Assembly: GCF_036417845.1 (NCBI RefSeq)
Contig: NC_089994.1
Span: 17,316,001-17,380,000, forward strand
Length of the DNA: 64,000 nt
Reading direction: 5' to 3'
Origin: Apteryx mantelli
Taxonomy: Eukaryota; Chordata; Aves; Apterygiformes; Apterygidae
Below the pieces are notes generated by a model that did no database searches, was not told where the DNA came from, and saw nothing but the letters and a program-made list of their open reading frames with translations. The position numbers and the translations under genes were made by a program. Shown one piece after another: positions 1-38,969 of this stretch (positions are counted from its first letter, which is position 1; the number at the start of each line of letters is the position of its first letter).

Positions 1-1009
1 CCGCTGCTGCGTGAATCCGGTGCCGTTCAGGCGATCCGGTGGGCGGCGAGGCCGGGAAGCGCCCCTGCCCTGGCCCTCTCCGTCTCCCGCGGCAGCGGCC
101 GCCCCCGGCAGGAGCGGCCGGCCGATCCCCGGGGCGCCGGGATGCCCGCCGGGTCCCCGCGGGGGCATGGGCGCGCTGCGGCTCCGGTTTGGCCCGAGGC
201 TCGCGGGTTGCCGCTCCGGCCCGGCAGTCGCGGCCGGAAAAGAAAGCAGATGATGCATTTTCCATTAAAGCGTCTCGGGGAGTTTAGAGGGTTTTTTATT
301 GTTGTTTTTGCGGTGGTTTTTTTAAGCTGATTGATTGCAGTAATGAATGGGAGCCCGGCAATGGTTTGGACCGGCTGCTTGGCTGCTGGGCGCCGATTTA
401 AAGTCCTCGCTGGCTTTGAACCCTCTTAACTATTTCTGTCAAAGCAGAGCAGCTTTCATCTGTAAAATATGCAGAAACAAAGCGGGATCTTATTTAGCAC
501 TCTCCTAAGCCCGGCTCTGACCTTAGGTGCCAGCGTCTTTAGGAACGGATGTCTTGCAGTTGTCAAGAGCCATATTATATACTGCTGTTTTATTTATGTT
601 ATTTCTTCTTGGTTCACTGGACAGCGAATCCTTCCCGGGAAAATGGCCCGTACCAGCACGCGGCGCCTTGTCAGGATGCATCACGGTTCCAGGCAGCGCC
701 ACCCGCGGAGGATAATCTTATGGCTGCTTTTATTTTTCTTGCTGGTTCCAGGCCAGGATGCTTCCCAAAGCGTCGCTGGCGCCGCGTGGCCCGGGTCGGA
801 TTTCCATTTTCCACAGGGGGCCGAGTGCTCGTGGAGACGGATTCGCCCGCGGTGCGCGGTCGGCATAGCCCGGGCTCGGGTTTGCAGCGCCCTCGGACCG
901 CGCGGAGCTGCTGCCGCTGCCCCGGCCGCCTGCCCGCCCGCGCGGGGAGCATCGTCCCCGCTGGCTCGTTTCAGATAGCGAGCGGGAGAGGGATTTTTCA
1001 AGGGGAGAA
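1..1009. other. CUX2 intron 1, GC-rich segment
   Basis: GC-rich, CpG-rich intron sequence with many open frames in all phases, as expected by chance at this composition. A moderately AT-rich part at 290-620 could be conserved. No exon, repeat or RNA gene was seen. Confidence 0.6.
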
Positions 1010-1335
1010 AAAAAAAAAAATTGACAGCTGATGACTATGGGAAGATGTTTTTAAAAGGCGAAACAATTTACAATAATTAGAAATTTATAAAATGTCTTTA
1101 AACATGGTGGTAATAGGGATAAGAAAACACTTGCTGCGATGTAATCAGTTATTAGCAGCTGATCATTTATCTCGATGGATAGTTGCTGCTGGTACATGAG
1201 ACACGTAATAAAAGGACTCTTGATTAACTAATTTGAATATCTTTTGAGAACAAATTCCGAGTCCTCTTTTCTCCCCATTGTAACGGATCCGTACATCTGC
1301 GAGATAAACACTGAATGAATATGGTAATGAATATG
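1010..1335. promoter_or_regulatory. AT-rich candidate conserved element in CUX2 intron 1
   Basis: About 320 bases of abruptly low GC in a GC-rich intron. It contains ttgacagctgatgac (a TGACAG TALE-type motif), aataattag, gcagctgatcattta and gattaactaatttg. Sharp composition edges and dense homeodomain-like motifs suggest a developmental enhancer. This is inference from composition only. Confidence 0.4.
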
Positions 1336-2959
1336 GCTCTGGAAGCGTAGCCCTCGAGCGCTGCCGTCACCGCCGCCGCCGCGGAGCTCGCGGGAGAGGG
1401 GCCGGGCGGCTCGGCAGCGCGGGGCCGGGCTCCATCCTCATCCCGAGCGGCCTTCCCGCGCCGGTGTCCCCGTCCCGCTCGGGCCTCCCGGCGCGTTCGC
1501 GGGGTGGCGACCGGGGCAGCAAAATATCAGGGTAGCGGGAGCTGTTGAGCTGCTCGCGAGCGGCCACCGATACTGTGCATCAGATAGCATTGCTCGAAGC
1601 ATGTGTATATGTGCGTGTGTATATGTATTTTTTAATGCAGCCTTTTCATATCTGCCTGGGAATGGAAGTCTAACGCGCGTCTCGAATCTCTGCCCTCGTG
1701 GAGATCCCATTACAGCCGCTTTGATAAAGCGCCGTAAACCCCGATTCCATTTTAGATTAGGAGCTTGCGTGGCTCCGGCTGGGCCCGGCCGAGCGGAGCG
1801 TGCCGGCTGCGCGGTGTCCCAACCGGCGGCGGGGCACGACCCTGCGGAGAGCGGCGGCAGCAGAGGGACGAAGCGCGGCGTGCACCCGGGCCGCGCTTTT
1901 TTCCCAGGCGAGCTCAGCAATGCCCAGACCAGATCCGAGCCGTGGCTGCAGCCGAGCCCCGGCCGGAACGCCCGGTGCAAACCCGCGATGCTCCGCCGTC
2001 CGCTAGCAGCCAAAGGAGGGGTCCGTGCACGGACGTGCCGTGGCCAGCGCGGCTCTTTGGGACCCGCCAGGGTTTACGGCTGCGTGGGACGCATCAGGCT
2101 CTGGAGCACGAGTTTCTCCTCCTGGTTTTAGGCGCGTCGGGCAAAGGAGAAGTGCGGAGTTTGGAGCTGCAGCCTGCCAGAGCAGCGAGGCTGCACGTCT
2201 TGTACGGGCGAGCGAGACCCCGTCCAGCAGTTCTCCCCTTCGCAGGGCCGGGGGAGAGGACAGCTCTGAGTTAGCCCCGTTTGTGCCTTTTCCCCTCGGC
2301 ACGGCCATTCCTGGCCCTCTGCTCCACGGGAATCCGCCAGCATCGCAGCGATTCCCACGCCAGGTATTTATTCCTGGTCCTGCCATGCGGATGGATTCAA
2401 TTCAAGCAATTCTCCCTAGTCCCCCCCACGTTATGATTCACATAGCGTCCAAAACGGATACCTCGGCAGCAAGAGCCCCAGGTATTTTATATTTATGAAT
2501 CACTTTCTCTCCCAGATCCCAGCTTTCCTCTTCCCTGGTGCCTCTCCCGTGTACCCACTTCCTTTGGCCCCTTCCCGGGGCTGGTGGTCGTGCGGGGCAG
2601 CATCGCTCCGGCTCAGCTCCTGGCTTCCCTCGGCCTGGGTGGCCGGAGCTGCTGCTGATCCTTAAAACGTGCCGATAGAGGGAACGCCGCCTCCGAGAGC
2701 GGGCGCTCGGCTTTGCCGGGCCGTCACGTGAGCCGCTTCGCCTCGCCCCTTTCAGCCGCTTTTAGGGGGAGCCTCTAGCAGCAGGGGGGGCTCCTGCTCG
2801 CTCCTTTGGAAAAGATAGCGAAAATAGCCAAAAATAACCGTACGCCCCCGAAACCTGCGGCGTGCCGGGGCGGCCCTGGCGCGTCGGTGAAGCGCTTCTC
2901 CTCGGCGCTTTTATTTGCTGCGGCGGGAAGCAGGGTCCGCGTAGCTGGGGCTGCGGTTT
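1336..2959. other. CUX2 intron 1, GC-rich segment with no gene
   Basis: CpG-rich sequence. Open frames here lack splice context and known domains. The part at 1560-1760 has lower GC (around atgtgtatatgtgcg) and may belong to a conserved block. Nothing else was recognised. Confidence 0.55.
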
Positions 2960-3195
2960 ACAGGTAATTAAACTCAGCTCGGTGAGGATTTAAACATTAA
3001 TATTGATGCTAAAGTTTTTAATAAAATATAGGTAGAGAGATAGAAAGGGGTATCGATTCCTAAAGGCTTTTTATTTTTTCCTTTCTCCCGTTTTATTGTA
3101 GCGGGGAAGGGTTTGATATATTGGCAAACATGAAATAAGAGCGTCCTGTGCCGGCGCACGAGTCTGCAAATGAGGATGGATACGCTAACGGCAGG
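2960..3195. promoter_or_regulatory. AT-rich candidate conserved element with a CUX-type site
   Basis: AT-rich island with aggtaattaaactc, taaacattaatattgatgc and tatcgattcc. ATCGAT at 3052-3057 is the classical CUX/Cut consensus, so autoregulation is conceivable (inference). Confidence 0.4.
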
Positions 3196-3489
3196 ACGAG
3201 TCGGGGAAAACTGTCAGGACAGTGCATTTTCCGGGATCAATTCCTGGCGCGGGCCGGACGGAGGAGCCGGAGCGGCGCTCGCGGGAGGCGACGACGGGGA
3301 CGAGACGCCCGTGAGCGAGGCTGGCGGTTCGTTGGGTGACGGGTCCGGGAGGCGCCGGCGTGACGCCCGCGGTAACACCCGCTTTGCAACCCGCGTGCCT
3401 GCAAGGCGCCGCAGGGCGGTTAGAAAGATGCTGACAGCCGTTTTTCACTCCCTGCTTCTCTGTATCCACACAGGACTTGTACTGGCGAG

Positions 3490-3700
3490 AAGGCAGATGA
3501 AACTATTTTTTTTTATATATATATATAAGTGAAATATTTATATTGTCCAATAAAAGGCAGTAAGCTCGCAATCTCTCACCAATTCATTTGAGCCCGAGAG
3601 CTTCCCTGTGCGAATGTTACGCCCAGCAGTGACCCCTGATAATTGACTCCATACATCTTTAGCCTGGCGCATTTACATAATACGTAGGAAATGATTGATG
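3490..3700. promoter_or_regulatory. AT-rich candidate conserved element in CUX2 intron 1
   Basis: After a short (TA)n tract come aatatttatattgtccaat, ggcgcatttacataatacg and ggaaatgattgatggc. Low GC between two GC-rich flanks suggests a constrained element. There is no coding potential. Confidence 0.38.
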
Positions 3701-4014
3701 GCCCCTGTAAGCCGCCCGCCGAGCGCCCCGGCGAGCGGTGCCCGCGTCCTCCCGCGGGGGCGATGCGCCCGGGCGGCCCCGGGCACGGGCGAGCCGAGGG
3801 GAAGCCTCTGCCCTCCGCGTCTGGCTGCCCCCGTTTGCCTTAAACCTCCTCGTTCCCGGGGCCGGCGTCGCGGCGGGGACGCTCGCGGCGGCCCGGGCTC
3901 CTCGCCACCCTCCGCCGGCGCCGGCGCCGCGGCGGCCAATTTATCAAAAAGCAATTAATAGCGTTCCCCCCACCCGCCGCCCTTAGATTTTCTGGTTCGA
4001 GTCTGCCGCCGCGG
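3701..4014. other. CUX2 intron 1, GC-rich segment
   Basis: CpG-rich. Nothing was recognised apart from a chance tRNA B-box-like string near 3994. Confidence 0.5.
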
Positions 4015-4200
4015 ACCGAGGGGCAGTAATTAGGCTCTGTGTTCGCAGATAAATCCTAATGAGGTTTTCCCGGCTGGAATAGGCACTCGTGCCGTATCTC
4101 TCCATCAGACAAAGGCCTCTCCGTTTTGCCACGTTTTTATGGCGCCGGCATAAATTTTTTACAGATGTTCGCGCTGCGATACAAGGCGGATAATTGCCGT
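4015..4200. promoter_or_regulatory. AT-rich candidate conserved element
   Basis: Contains ggcagtaattaggctc, cagataaatcctaatgagg and catcagacaaaggcctc (a SOX/TCF-like ACAAAG core). Moderate composition contrast with its flanks. Confidence 0.35.
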
Positions 4201-4519
4201 GGGTTGCCGTCTTCGGGCCCGGGGTGGAAACGCCGGGGAGGGAGCAGCTGGAGCGGGGCCGGGCGCGGGAGCATCCCGGATCGCGCCCGGGCGGGATGCG
4301 CCTCTCTGCTGGCTTTGGCGGGTTTTTCCCCTTTTTTCCCCCCCCTCCATCAAACCCGCTCGGCGAACGCCGCGTCTGCTGCGCGGTTCGGCCCGGGCGC
4401 GCGCCCGGGTTCGGCCGTTCCCACGCCGCCCTGGCCCCAATCCCGAACTCCTTAGCGCAGCCTTTCCCTGCGCTGGGAGTGAGCTGCGCCTGATTTACTG
4501 GGGGCCGCGCAAAAAGGTC

Positions 4520-5080
4520 AGTTTGCTTAGTATCGGCGCCTTCGTTTTTTCAAATTCTGCCGAAATTAAAAAGCCATATATATCTTAAAAATCTTATTTA
4601 TGAACACTTAAGTGCAAGTAAGTCATAGTTGGACTGCTTCCCTCCCTGCTGATATATGTAATCTGGCAACCAAGTGGACTTAGAACAAAATCTGGCAATA
4701 CAATATGCTGTACTTGACTATTTTGACACTCCGAGTGTGATGTTTTTTTACAGTTACTGATGAGCTTATGTCACTGCTCCTTTTGGAAAAGCGAGGAGGA
4801 GGGTGGGGTGGGGGGAGAGCGGAATATTGATTAGCGAGCTCCTGATTATCTCAACAACCCTCTTGGCTTTGCTTTGCTTTGCTTTTGCGTGGAATACATA
4901 GTTTCTTCAATTATTCATATAAACCCCCTTGTCAATATTGCTAACGCGCCTTGGCTGCGCGCAGCAGAGAGAAATCATTCTGGGGGAATTATATTTGTAC
5001 AATTCTAAAAACAAATGCTCCTAAACCTCCCTTTTTTTTCCGCCCCGTTTCTTTTTTTTTCCCTTTTGTTTTTGTTTTGT
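4520..5080. promoter_or_regulatory. AT-rich candidate conserved block upstream of CUX2 exon 2
   Basis: A 560-base block of low GC. The core at 4560-4760 has tatttatgaacacttaagtg, two near-identical copies of aatctggcaa about 30 bases apart, and ctgtacttgactattttgac. A second part at 4830-4990 has tattgattagcgagctcctg and the run gctttgctttgctttgcttt. It ends in the exon 2 pyrimidine tract. Confidence 0.42.
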
Positions 5081-5085
5081 TCCAG

Positions 5086-32719
<27,634 letters not shown>

Positions 32720-32746
32720 GCCCCGCCGCCGGCTCCCGCCACGGTG

Positions 32747-32765
32747 TATACATATATATATACGT

Positions 32766-32806
<41 letters not shown>

Positions 32807-32807
32807 T
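32747..32807. repeat. Compound TA/CA/TA dinucleotide array in the CUX2 3' UTR
   Basis: (TA)n, then (CA)n, then (TA)n, starting about 28 bases after the stop codon. It could form an AU-rich hairpin in the transcript. Confidence 0.9.
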
Positions 32808-33237
32808 TTGTTAAATTCACCGCGTACGGAGAGGCGAAAGGTGACCCGACCTGCTTGGTGGAGGAGAAGGAGAAGGGAAGCGCAGCCCGCGCCTGGTGGA
32901 AGGGGGCCGAGAGAACCCGCTACGAACCGACCCCGAGCTTTGTTTTAAATGTGAAAAACTGGGAACAATTTTAGAAAAAAAAAAAAAATATTTATAGACC
33001 TCTTTTAGATATTTTAATAAAAGGATACTTTGGAATTTATTAACAGCTTAAGCTGCTTTGATATTAAAGATAGCTATAAAATCAAGATGATGTAGCAGTT
33101 GTGTCATTAAATGTACACTGAAGTCTTGTAGTTTGCCACTGGATGAGATTAAAAAACAAACCTAAAAAAAAAAAAAACCCACAGAAAAGACTTACTGAAC
33201 AAAGCCATCGAGAAGCACTATGAGACTGACCAAATTT

Positions 33238-33243
33238 AATAAA
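33238..33243 (+). terminator. CUX2: Candidate CUX2 polyadenylation signal
   Basis: AATAAA in the context aaatttaataaacttttg, about 520 bases after the stop. An earlier AATAAA is at 33016-33021. Which is used, and whether a longer form exists, cannot be decided from sequence alone. Confidence 0.4.
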
Positions 33244-34801
33244 CTTTTGCATAGCGGTTTTCCACATTTGTCTGTAAGACACTGCATTACTTCTACCCCA
33301 TCCAGAGACTGTGTTATAGTCCGTGAAGACTCTAAATTGAAAACCTGGATGCCATCAAGTATGTATTTAGTTCTGGTGGTATGTTTTTGAAGCCTTTGTA
33401 ACACAGAATGTCACGTGCAGTTGTATATGTTGTAGAAATGTCTGCAATAGCCTTCTTGAACAAGATGTAGCATGGTACATAAGCGGTTCCTTGCACTTCC
33501 TCTACTTAGCCCCCGCGACAGAGCCGGACCGACGGCAGCGACCCCAGCTCTTTGGCGGCGAAGCTTCGCGTCCGGTTAAAAAAGGAAAAAAACGCCAAAC
33601 CAAACCGACCGAGCGACGTAACCTGGTAGAGAGAGATGGGAGAGGGCCCTGGTGTAACGACGTCTCGGGCCGCTCCAGTTCGCCGGGCTTCCCGGCGGTC
33701 CTGACGGCGGGCGCGTGATCCCTCGGCCGGAGCCCGTCCCTCCGTGGTCTTGGTCCGGTTGAAAAGAAAAAGCGAAAGAGAAGGAGCCTCCGCGCTTTGC
33801 CCCCTCGAGCACCAGTGCTTGGGGACAAGCACTCAAAAAATATAAAACGCCACCTTCCCCGGGGCTCGAGCGAGTCCGCCTGGGCGGGAGCCGCTTCCCG
33901 CCGTGGTTTCTCCTCGCGTCGGATCCGGCTTTTGAGGCTGAAGCACTTTTTTTTTTGGTCCCTCGGCTTAGGGCAGGTGGGAAGAGCGCCAAGGCAGGAG
34001 GAGCATCCTCGCGGCTCGGATCCGCCTCCGGGCAGCGGCTCTCACAGCGCCCGCGTGCCGGGGAGCTGCCGTCCCGCGATCCGACCCGCCTTTCAGAGAC
34101 GAACGGGGACGTGAGTTGTGTCGGGCTGTTCCGCCCCGTTTTCCGTTTGCCGATTTCCTTGATGCATTTTTGCAAGCGCTGAAACGCAGTGCGCCCCGGC
34201 GGGCGCCCGCGCCGCGACCGCAAGCCACGCGAGGGGACAACGCGTCGGCCGGGCTCCCAGGCTATGCATTGAAGAGTTTTCCACTGTATACATTTTTATC
34301 AGAATAGAAGGTATTTTTATATTTTGGGGGTAGTTAACGACCGATTTTAAAAGCAAACCCGTTTGGCTCTGCAAAGGCGAGGATCTCCCCCGGCGCGCTG
34401 CGGAGCCCCAGCCCCGTCCGATCAAGCGCCAGCTTGTCCGAGGCGACTCTTTTCCCTGCTCCGACGCCACCGCGCTGCAGAAGGTCGAGGCACGACCAGC
34501 GACTGCTGTTCTCCTTAGTGTGCTAGTTTTAGCTTTAGTGGAACGGGATCCGACGAAGCACTTAGGCCAGTCTCGAGCACGGAAATCCTGTTGTACTGAA
34601 AGCTAGCGGGACATGGCGCTCCCGTTTCGTTAGGCTCACGCACTGTACTGCAAAAGTTTCTATGAGATCGATGAACTTTGTTAAAAAATTTTGGAAGGAA
34701 CAAGTTCTGTAAAGAGCCACTAAATACAGACGTTGGATAACAGCGTGCTGTCGGGCTGTGTTTTGTTTGGCGGCGCTCGCCGGTCGCCGGACCTGCGTTC
34801 G

Positions 34802-34821
34802 CCCCCCCCCCCCCCCCCCCC
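34802..34821. repeat. C20 homopolymer
   Basis: Perfect run of 20 C. Long C/G runs recur in this window (also 38886-38907, 45583-45602 and 63976-63993) and are prone to assembly error. Confidence 0.9.
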
Positions 34822-35950
34822 AAACCGCGGTTCCCGGCCTGACGTCCCGGCCGCATCCCTGCCTTTCTGGCTGCCCTGGCATCCCCAGTGCCCTGGAGCG
34901 CTGCAGTGCCAGCCAGAAATCCCAGGGAAAACCACTTGGCGTCACGGTGCTGGGTTTCATCCCCTGCCCTGAGTGTGCCGGTCCCGGGGGGGGGCTCGGC
35001 TTTTCCTCGGCCCCGGAGCGCCGAGCGTCGGAGCGGGGCATTAGCCGGGCGGCTCCGTGGCGGTTCCTGGGGGCGTCCGCGTCTGGGGCATGAATAACCC
35101 CATCTGCTGCGTAGCTGTTTAGGCCTGTTTGTCAGCTAACGCGTTGGGAAGGATTTATTTTTCACCACTTTTTGGGAATGTCTGGAGCAGCGCGGCTGGC
35201 TGCTGTGGAAACCGCGACCCTGCTTTGCAGGCAGCCGTCTGCCCGCTGCGGGAGCACCGTCACCCCGCGCGGCACCGGGTCCCAGCTCCCTTTGTGCCTC
35301 AGTTTCCCCAGGAGGACTTCCACCCCCCCACCCCCCCCCGCCGCCATCCCGCTGCGAGGCCTCGCGTTAGCACGGAGCTGGAGCCGCGACGCGGTCGTGC
35401 GTCTTCTCCCACCGGCCACGGGCACAGCGACCTCCAAACCGGCGTCGGGGAGGGCTGTTCCTGCGCCCCGACAGCTCCGGAGCGGGATGGCAGCCCTCGC
35501 TCCGAGGCGGTTTGCACAGTGCTGAGTGAAGGCACGAGCTAACGACAACATTTGACTGCGAGGGCTGGGATTATTGCGGCAAAAAATAAAAATAAATAGA
35601 AAAACCCTGCGGCGTGTTTGCAGACAATCTGTCTCCCATCTGATGGCACTGGCGCCCAAGCTGGCAGGCGCCAGCGGGACGCGCGTGTGTGGGAACAGCG
35701 CGGGAACCGGCCCCCGCTCCCCTGCCTGCGCCGGCGGTGCCCCATTCCCGTGGTGGGAATCTGCACCCTGGAGCAGCCTCTCCCGGCTCTTCCTCCGGTC
35801 GGCTTTTTTCCCGGCCAGCTGCGAGCACCGAACAAGGTCCCTGCCCAGCCCTGCCGGCGCGGGAGAGGGAATTAAAACTAAAAAAAATAATAATAATTTA
35901 CATCTGCGCTTCCCACCCCGGGGCTTAACGGCACAAAGGAGAAGCGGGGC
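34822..35950. other. Sequence between the CUX2 and PHETA1 3' ends
   Basis: GC-rich with an AT patch at 35570-35600 (aaaaaataaaaataaatag) holding AATAAA on the plus strand, a possible far CUX2 poly(A) site. No gene was recognised. Confidence 0.45.
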
Positions 35951-37362
35951 CACGCGGGAATTTCTGAAACGACCTTTATTTCAGCCAGGGCTCGCGCCCG
36001 CTCCGAGAAGGCAACGCGCGCCCGAGCCGTTGGGCTGGGGACGGGGCCGCCCGCCAGGCGAGCGGTGACGCCGCTTCCCCCCGAAACCGGGCAGCGGGCC
36101 CGGCCCGGCCGGAATTAAGCGACTTCTTAGCAAAGCCTGGCCACATGCGAGCGGGGAGCGTGCAACGCCGGGCGGCGCCTGCCGGGGGAGGGAAACACGG
36201 CACGGACGAGCCGGCGCTCAAAGCGAAATGAAAGGTCGTGCCAATAAAATTATATATATATATATATATACAGATAACTTAAACGCCACAGTTGCCAGTT
36301 CGACCCCATGGACTAGAAGGGTGTTAACCCATATCTGTTCTTTTTATCGGCAGTTTTAACGCTGATAAAGACGGTTGGTGAAATAAAAGAGAAGCAGCTG
36401 CATTAGACCCCCCCCATGCAGCCAAACGTGACTCGAGCGACGCTTCGGTGCCGCGCGTGAATCATCCATCACCCCGGCGCTGACGCACAGGTTCCTCTTG
36501 GTGGCCGCGAGCGACACTTCCCCATATGGGAGACTCCGCCGGGAGCCGGCCCGCGGCTTTGCCAAGAGCCCACGGCCGCTCCCGCGCCTCCCCGGGCCGC
36601 CGCGCACTCGGGGCCGCTCCGTGCAGCCGTCGGCGGTGCCGGCGCCGGCCCCGGGGCGGCCGCAGCTCCCCGAGGGGCCGCCGCACGCCGGGGCCGCGCT
36701 GTCGCTGAGGAAGGGCTGCGCTCGCAGATATTTTCATTTTCAAACCACATCCGGCCGGAGCAGAGCGATCCCACCCGGAGCGGCACGCTCAGCCCTCGGC
36801 TCGGCTCCAAGCCCCGAGCGCGTCTCGCTGGCAGGGACGCGTCACCACCGGCCTCCCCGCCGCAAAACGCCCCCGGTCAACACCTGCCCCCCCCCCCCCA
36901 AATCATTGCATAATCCCCCTGCAAGAGCACCAAAACGCCCCCGGGGCCGGGGCGGGCGCGCTCGGCCTCGGAGCAAGGGGAAGAGCAACCGGCCATGCTG
37001 GGCTTAAGGACTTGCAGGTTTGGGTCAAGACGGATGCAAAACCTGCGCTTGCCGCTTCCTTGCCCGGCACGGAGGTGCGGGCCGAGCGCACCGCTCCCGA
37101 AGGATGCAGCTGCTGCGAGAGCTCCCAGGATCCGGCTGCTCTTCTGCTTGGCGGGGCCGGCCCCTGAACCGGGAACGGCGGGCACATCCGTGCATCCCTG
37201 CCCTCGGCGCTCCCGGCAGACGTCGGGGAGGCCAGGCTGCGGATCCAGGGTGAGGAAGAGGAGGAGGCTGAGGCAGCGCTGCGGACGATCCCCCTCCTTC
37301 CCCGCCACAGTCCATGGAGGGACGGGAAGGGGGGGACGCGGCTCCCAGGGCCCGGCCACCCC
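35951..37362 (-). other. PHETA1: PHETA1 3' UTR
   Basis: Sequence after the PHETA1 stop on the minus strand, up to the first canonical poly(A) signal about 1.4 kb away. It includes a (TA)n array at 36250-36270 and short C runs. No other gene was recognised here. Confidence 0.5.
35975..35980 (-). terminator. PHETA1: Candidate PHETA1 polyadenylation signal
   Basis: tttatt on the plus strand reads AATAAA on the minus strand, 1.38 kb downstream of the PHETA1 stop. Confidence 0.5.
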
Positions 37363-38118
37363 TCAGGGCTGCTGGCCCTGCCGCCTCTCCAGCCATTCCC
37401 GCCGCAGCCGGGCCACCTCCCTGCCGTAGCGCTCATGCAGCCGGGAGAAGGCGGACGTCCCCCCGGGGCTCTCCGCCACCACCGCTGGGTCGCCGCTGGA
37501 CGCCCGCCGCCTCGGCGGCACCGGCGGCGGCCTGGGGCTGGCCTCGGCGTCGCAGCCGCTAGCCCGGCGCGGGGCGGCAGCGCGGGGCGGCGGGTCCGTG
37601 CCCTGCGCGTTGTTCCACACCGCGCAGCCGTTCTCCTTCGGCAGGGCGCCGGGCAGAGCCGGCCGCCGCTCCGGCGACCGCTCCGGCGCCGCCGGCTTGG
37701 CGCTCCGACCGCCGGCTGGGCCCCGCTGCATCTCCACCAGCTGCTTCTCCAGCTCGCGCACCACCAGGCGCATGTAGTCGAAGCTGGCCCGCGACAGCGA
37801 CTTCACCCACGCCTCCATGGCCGCCTGGCTCTCGGCGGCCAGCACGTAGGTGCGGGACTTGGCGCCGCCGAAGCGGATGGCGAAGGCGAACTCCTCGCCC
37901 GAGTCGCAGAGCTCCACGGTGCAGCCCTCCAGCACGATGACGCCCACCGGCTCGCGGCTCTCCCGCTCCTCGAAGTAGAAGAGCATGTTGCCCTTCAGCA
38001 CGAACCAGCGGCGGTGGTAGGCCGTGTGCCGCTCGCCCCGCTTGTAGAGGAAGCCGGCGTTGTCGGCGGGCGAGTCGCAGGTGGCGTAAAACGCCAGGCT
38101 CCGCTCGTTCAGCTTCAT
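37363..38118 (-). CDS. PHETA1: PHETA1 (FAM109A, IPIP27A/Ses1), PH-domain endosomal adaptor
   Basis: 251 codons plus stop in one exon; ATG at 38118-38116. Residues 1-19 are [19 protein letters not shown], nearly identical to the mammalian start. The PH domain spans about 17-115: [44 protein letters not shown] Pro/Arg-rich linker has [11 protein letters not shown] at about 195-205. The C-terminal F&H motif is [10 protein letters not shown] at about 223-232, which in this family binds the ASH-RhoGAP region of OCRL and INPP5B. PHETA1 is a cytoplasmic adaptor of early and recycling endosomes and the trans-Golgi involved in receptor recycling. Human PHETA1 is about 249 residues. The frame stays open upstream, but a cccgcag acceptor 11 bases before the ATG and family identity fix the start. 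It is convergent with CUX2. Confidence 0.96.
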   Translation of the reverse strand: MKLNERSLAFYATCDSPADNAGFLYKRGERHTAYHRRWFVLKGNMLFYFEERESREPVGVIVLEGCTVELCDSGEEFAFAIRFGGAKSRTYVLAAESQAAMEAWVKSLSRASFDYMRLVVRELEKQLVEMQRGPAGGRSAKPAAPERSPERRPALPGALPKENGCAVWNNAQGTDPPPRAAAPRRASGCDAEASPRPPPVPPRRRASSGDPAVVAESPGGTSAFSRLHERYGREVARLRREWLERRQGQQP

Positions 38119-38129
38119 GGCTCCGCGCC
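38119..38129 (-). other. PHETA1: PHETA1 coding-exon 5' UTR and splice acceptor
   Basis: On the minus strand ctctgcccgcag is followed by 11 bases and then the ATG. This is a clear acceptor, so at least one upstream non-coding exon is expected. Confidence 0.75.
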
Positions 38130-38885
38130 CTGCGGGCAGAGGCGAGAGGTGCCAGGGAGCCTCCCGCTCCCTGCGACGGAGCCCCGGCGTGGGAAAAAGC
38201 AGCCCTTCGCTCGCTGCCCCGCCGGGGGGCTCCCCGGGGAGGGGGTTTCTCCGCTGCAGGGCGTTTTCCCGCGGGAGAGCCCCGGACACGGCTCGGCAGG
38301 CGCCGCACGTCACCGGCTCAACCCAGGTGACCTTTCCCGGCAGCGCCCTGTTTGCCCTGCGCCACGGGGAGGGTTTACGGCCCGCACCGCAGATCCGCCC
38401 GCTCTCTCCGGCAGCAACGCGGGAGAGCGGCCGCCGGTGCCACGGGTCCATGTCACCTGGGCAAGACCGCCTCCGTCCCCATCCCCGCGCAGCGGTGACG
38501 GATGAGCCCACCGCCACCTCCGCGTCCCCGGCCTCTCCGCACGGGGCTTTCCGCCTACCTGGGCGCAGCCTCCGGCTCTAGCTCCGGTCTCCAGTGGCGC
38601 AAGCATCAGCGGTGCCTTGTAGGTGCCGGTGCCGCTGGGGTGGTCACGCTGGCCATGGCAGCGGTGGGTCGCGCGTCCACTTGCCGGGCGTCTGCTTGGG
38701 AGCGGGGCCGGAGCGGGCCTGGTGCCCGGGTGTCCTGGCTGCAGCCACCCGCTCCGGCGCAGCTCCGTCCCGAAACGCCTGCAGCTTTAACGAGTCAGCC
38801 TCCTTCGGGGGGGACACGGGACAGACGGGCGAGGAGTATTATTTTCCTATTAAGCCACACCGCAGCATTAGAGGAGCTGACACAC

Positions 38886-38907
38886 GGGGGGGGGGGGGGG
38901 GGGGGGG
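38886..38907. repeat. G22 homopolymer
   Basis: Perfect run of 22 G within the PHETA1 5' intron; its length is unreliable in most assemblies. Confidence 0.9.
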
Positions 38908-38969
38908 CTTTGGGGCTCCCAGCGCAGGGGGGCAGCGGGAGGCCGCTTGCTCCCCGGGGCGCGGCGTGG

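Larger units (their letters stand above)
32720..34740 (+). other. CUX2: CUX2 3' UTR (end uncertain)
   Basis: Non-coding sequence directly after the CUX2 stop. It is much more AT-rich than the coding exon, which is usual for conserved avian 3' UTRs. Canonical AATAAA signals lie at 33016-33021 and 33238-33243. Conserved-looking AT-rich text continues to about 34740, so a longer transcript is possible although no canonical signal was seen there. It holds a TA/CA/TA dinucleotide array at 32747-32807. The middle part (33500-34250) is GC-rich and unremarkable. Confidence 0.55.

Noticed and set aside
3990-4005. tRNA B-box-like ggttcgagtct
   Set aside because: No A box, cloverleaf or terminator can be placed around it.
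37363-38517. Longer PHETA1 start with 133 extra N-terminal codons
   Set aside because: A splice acceptor lies 11 bases before the [10 protein letters not shown] start, which matches the family start; the upstream text has no similarity.
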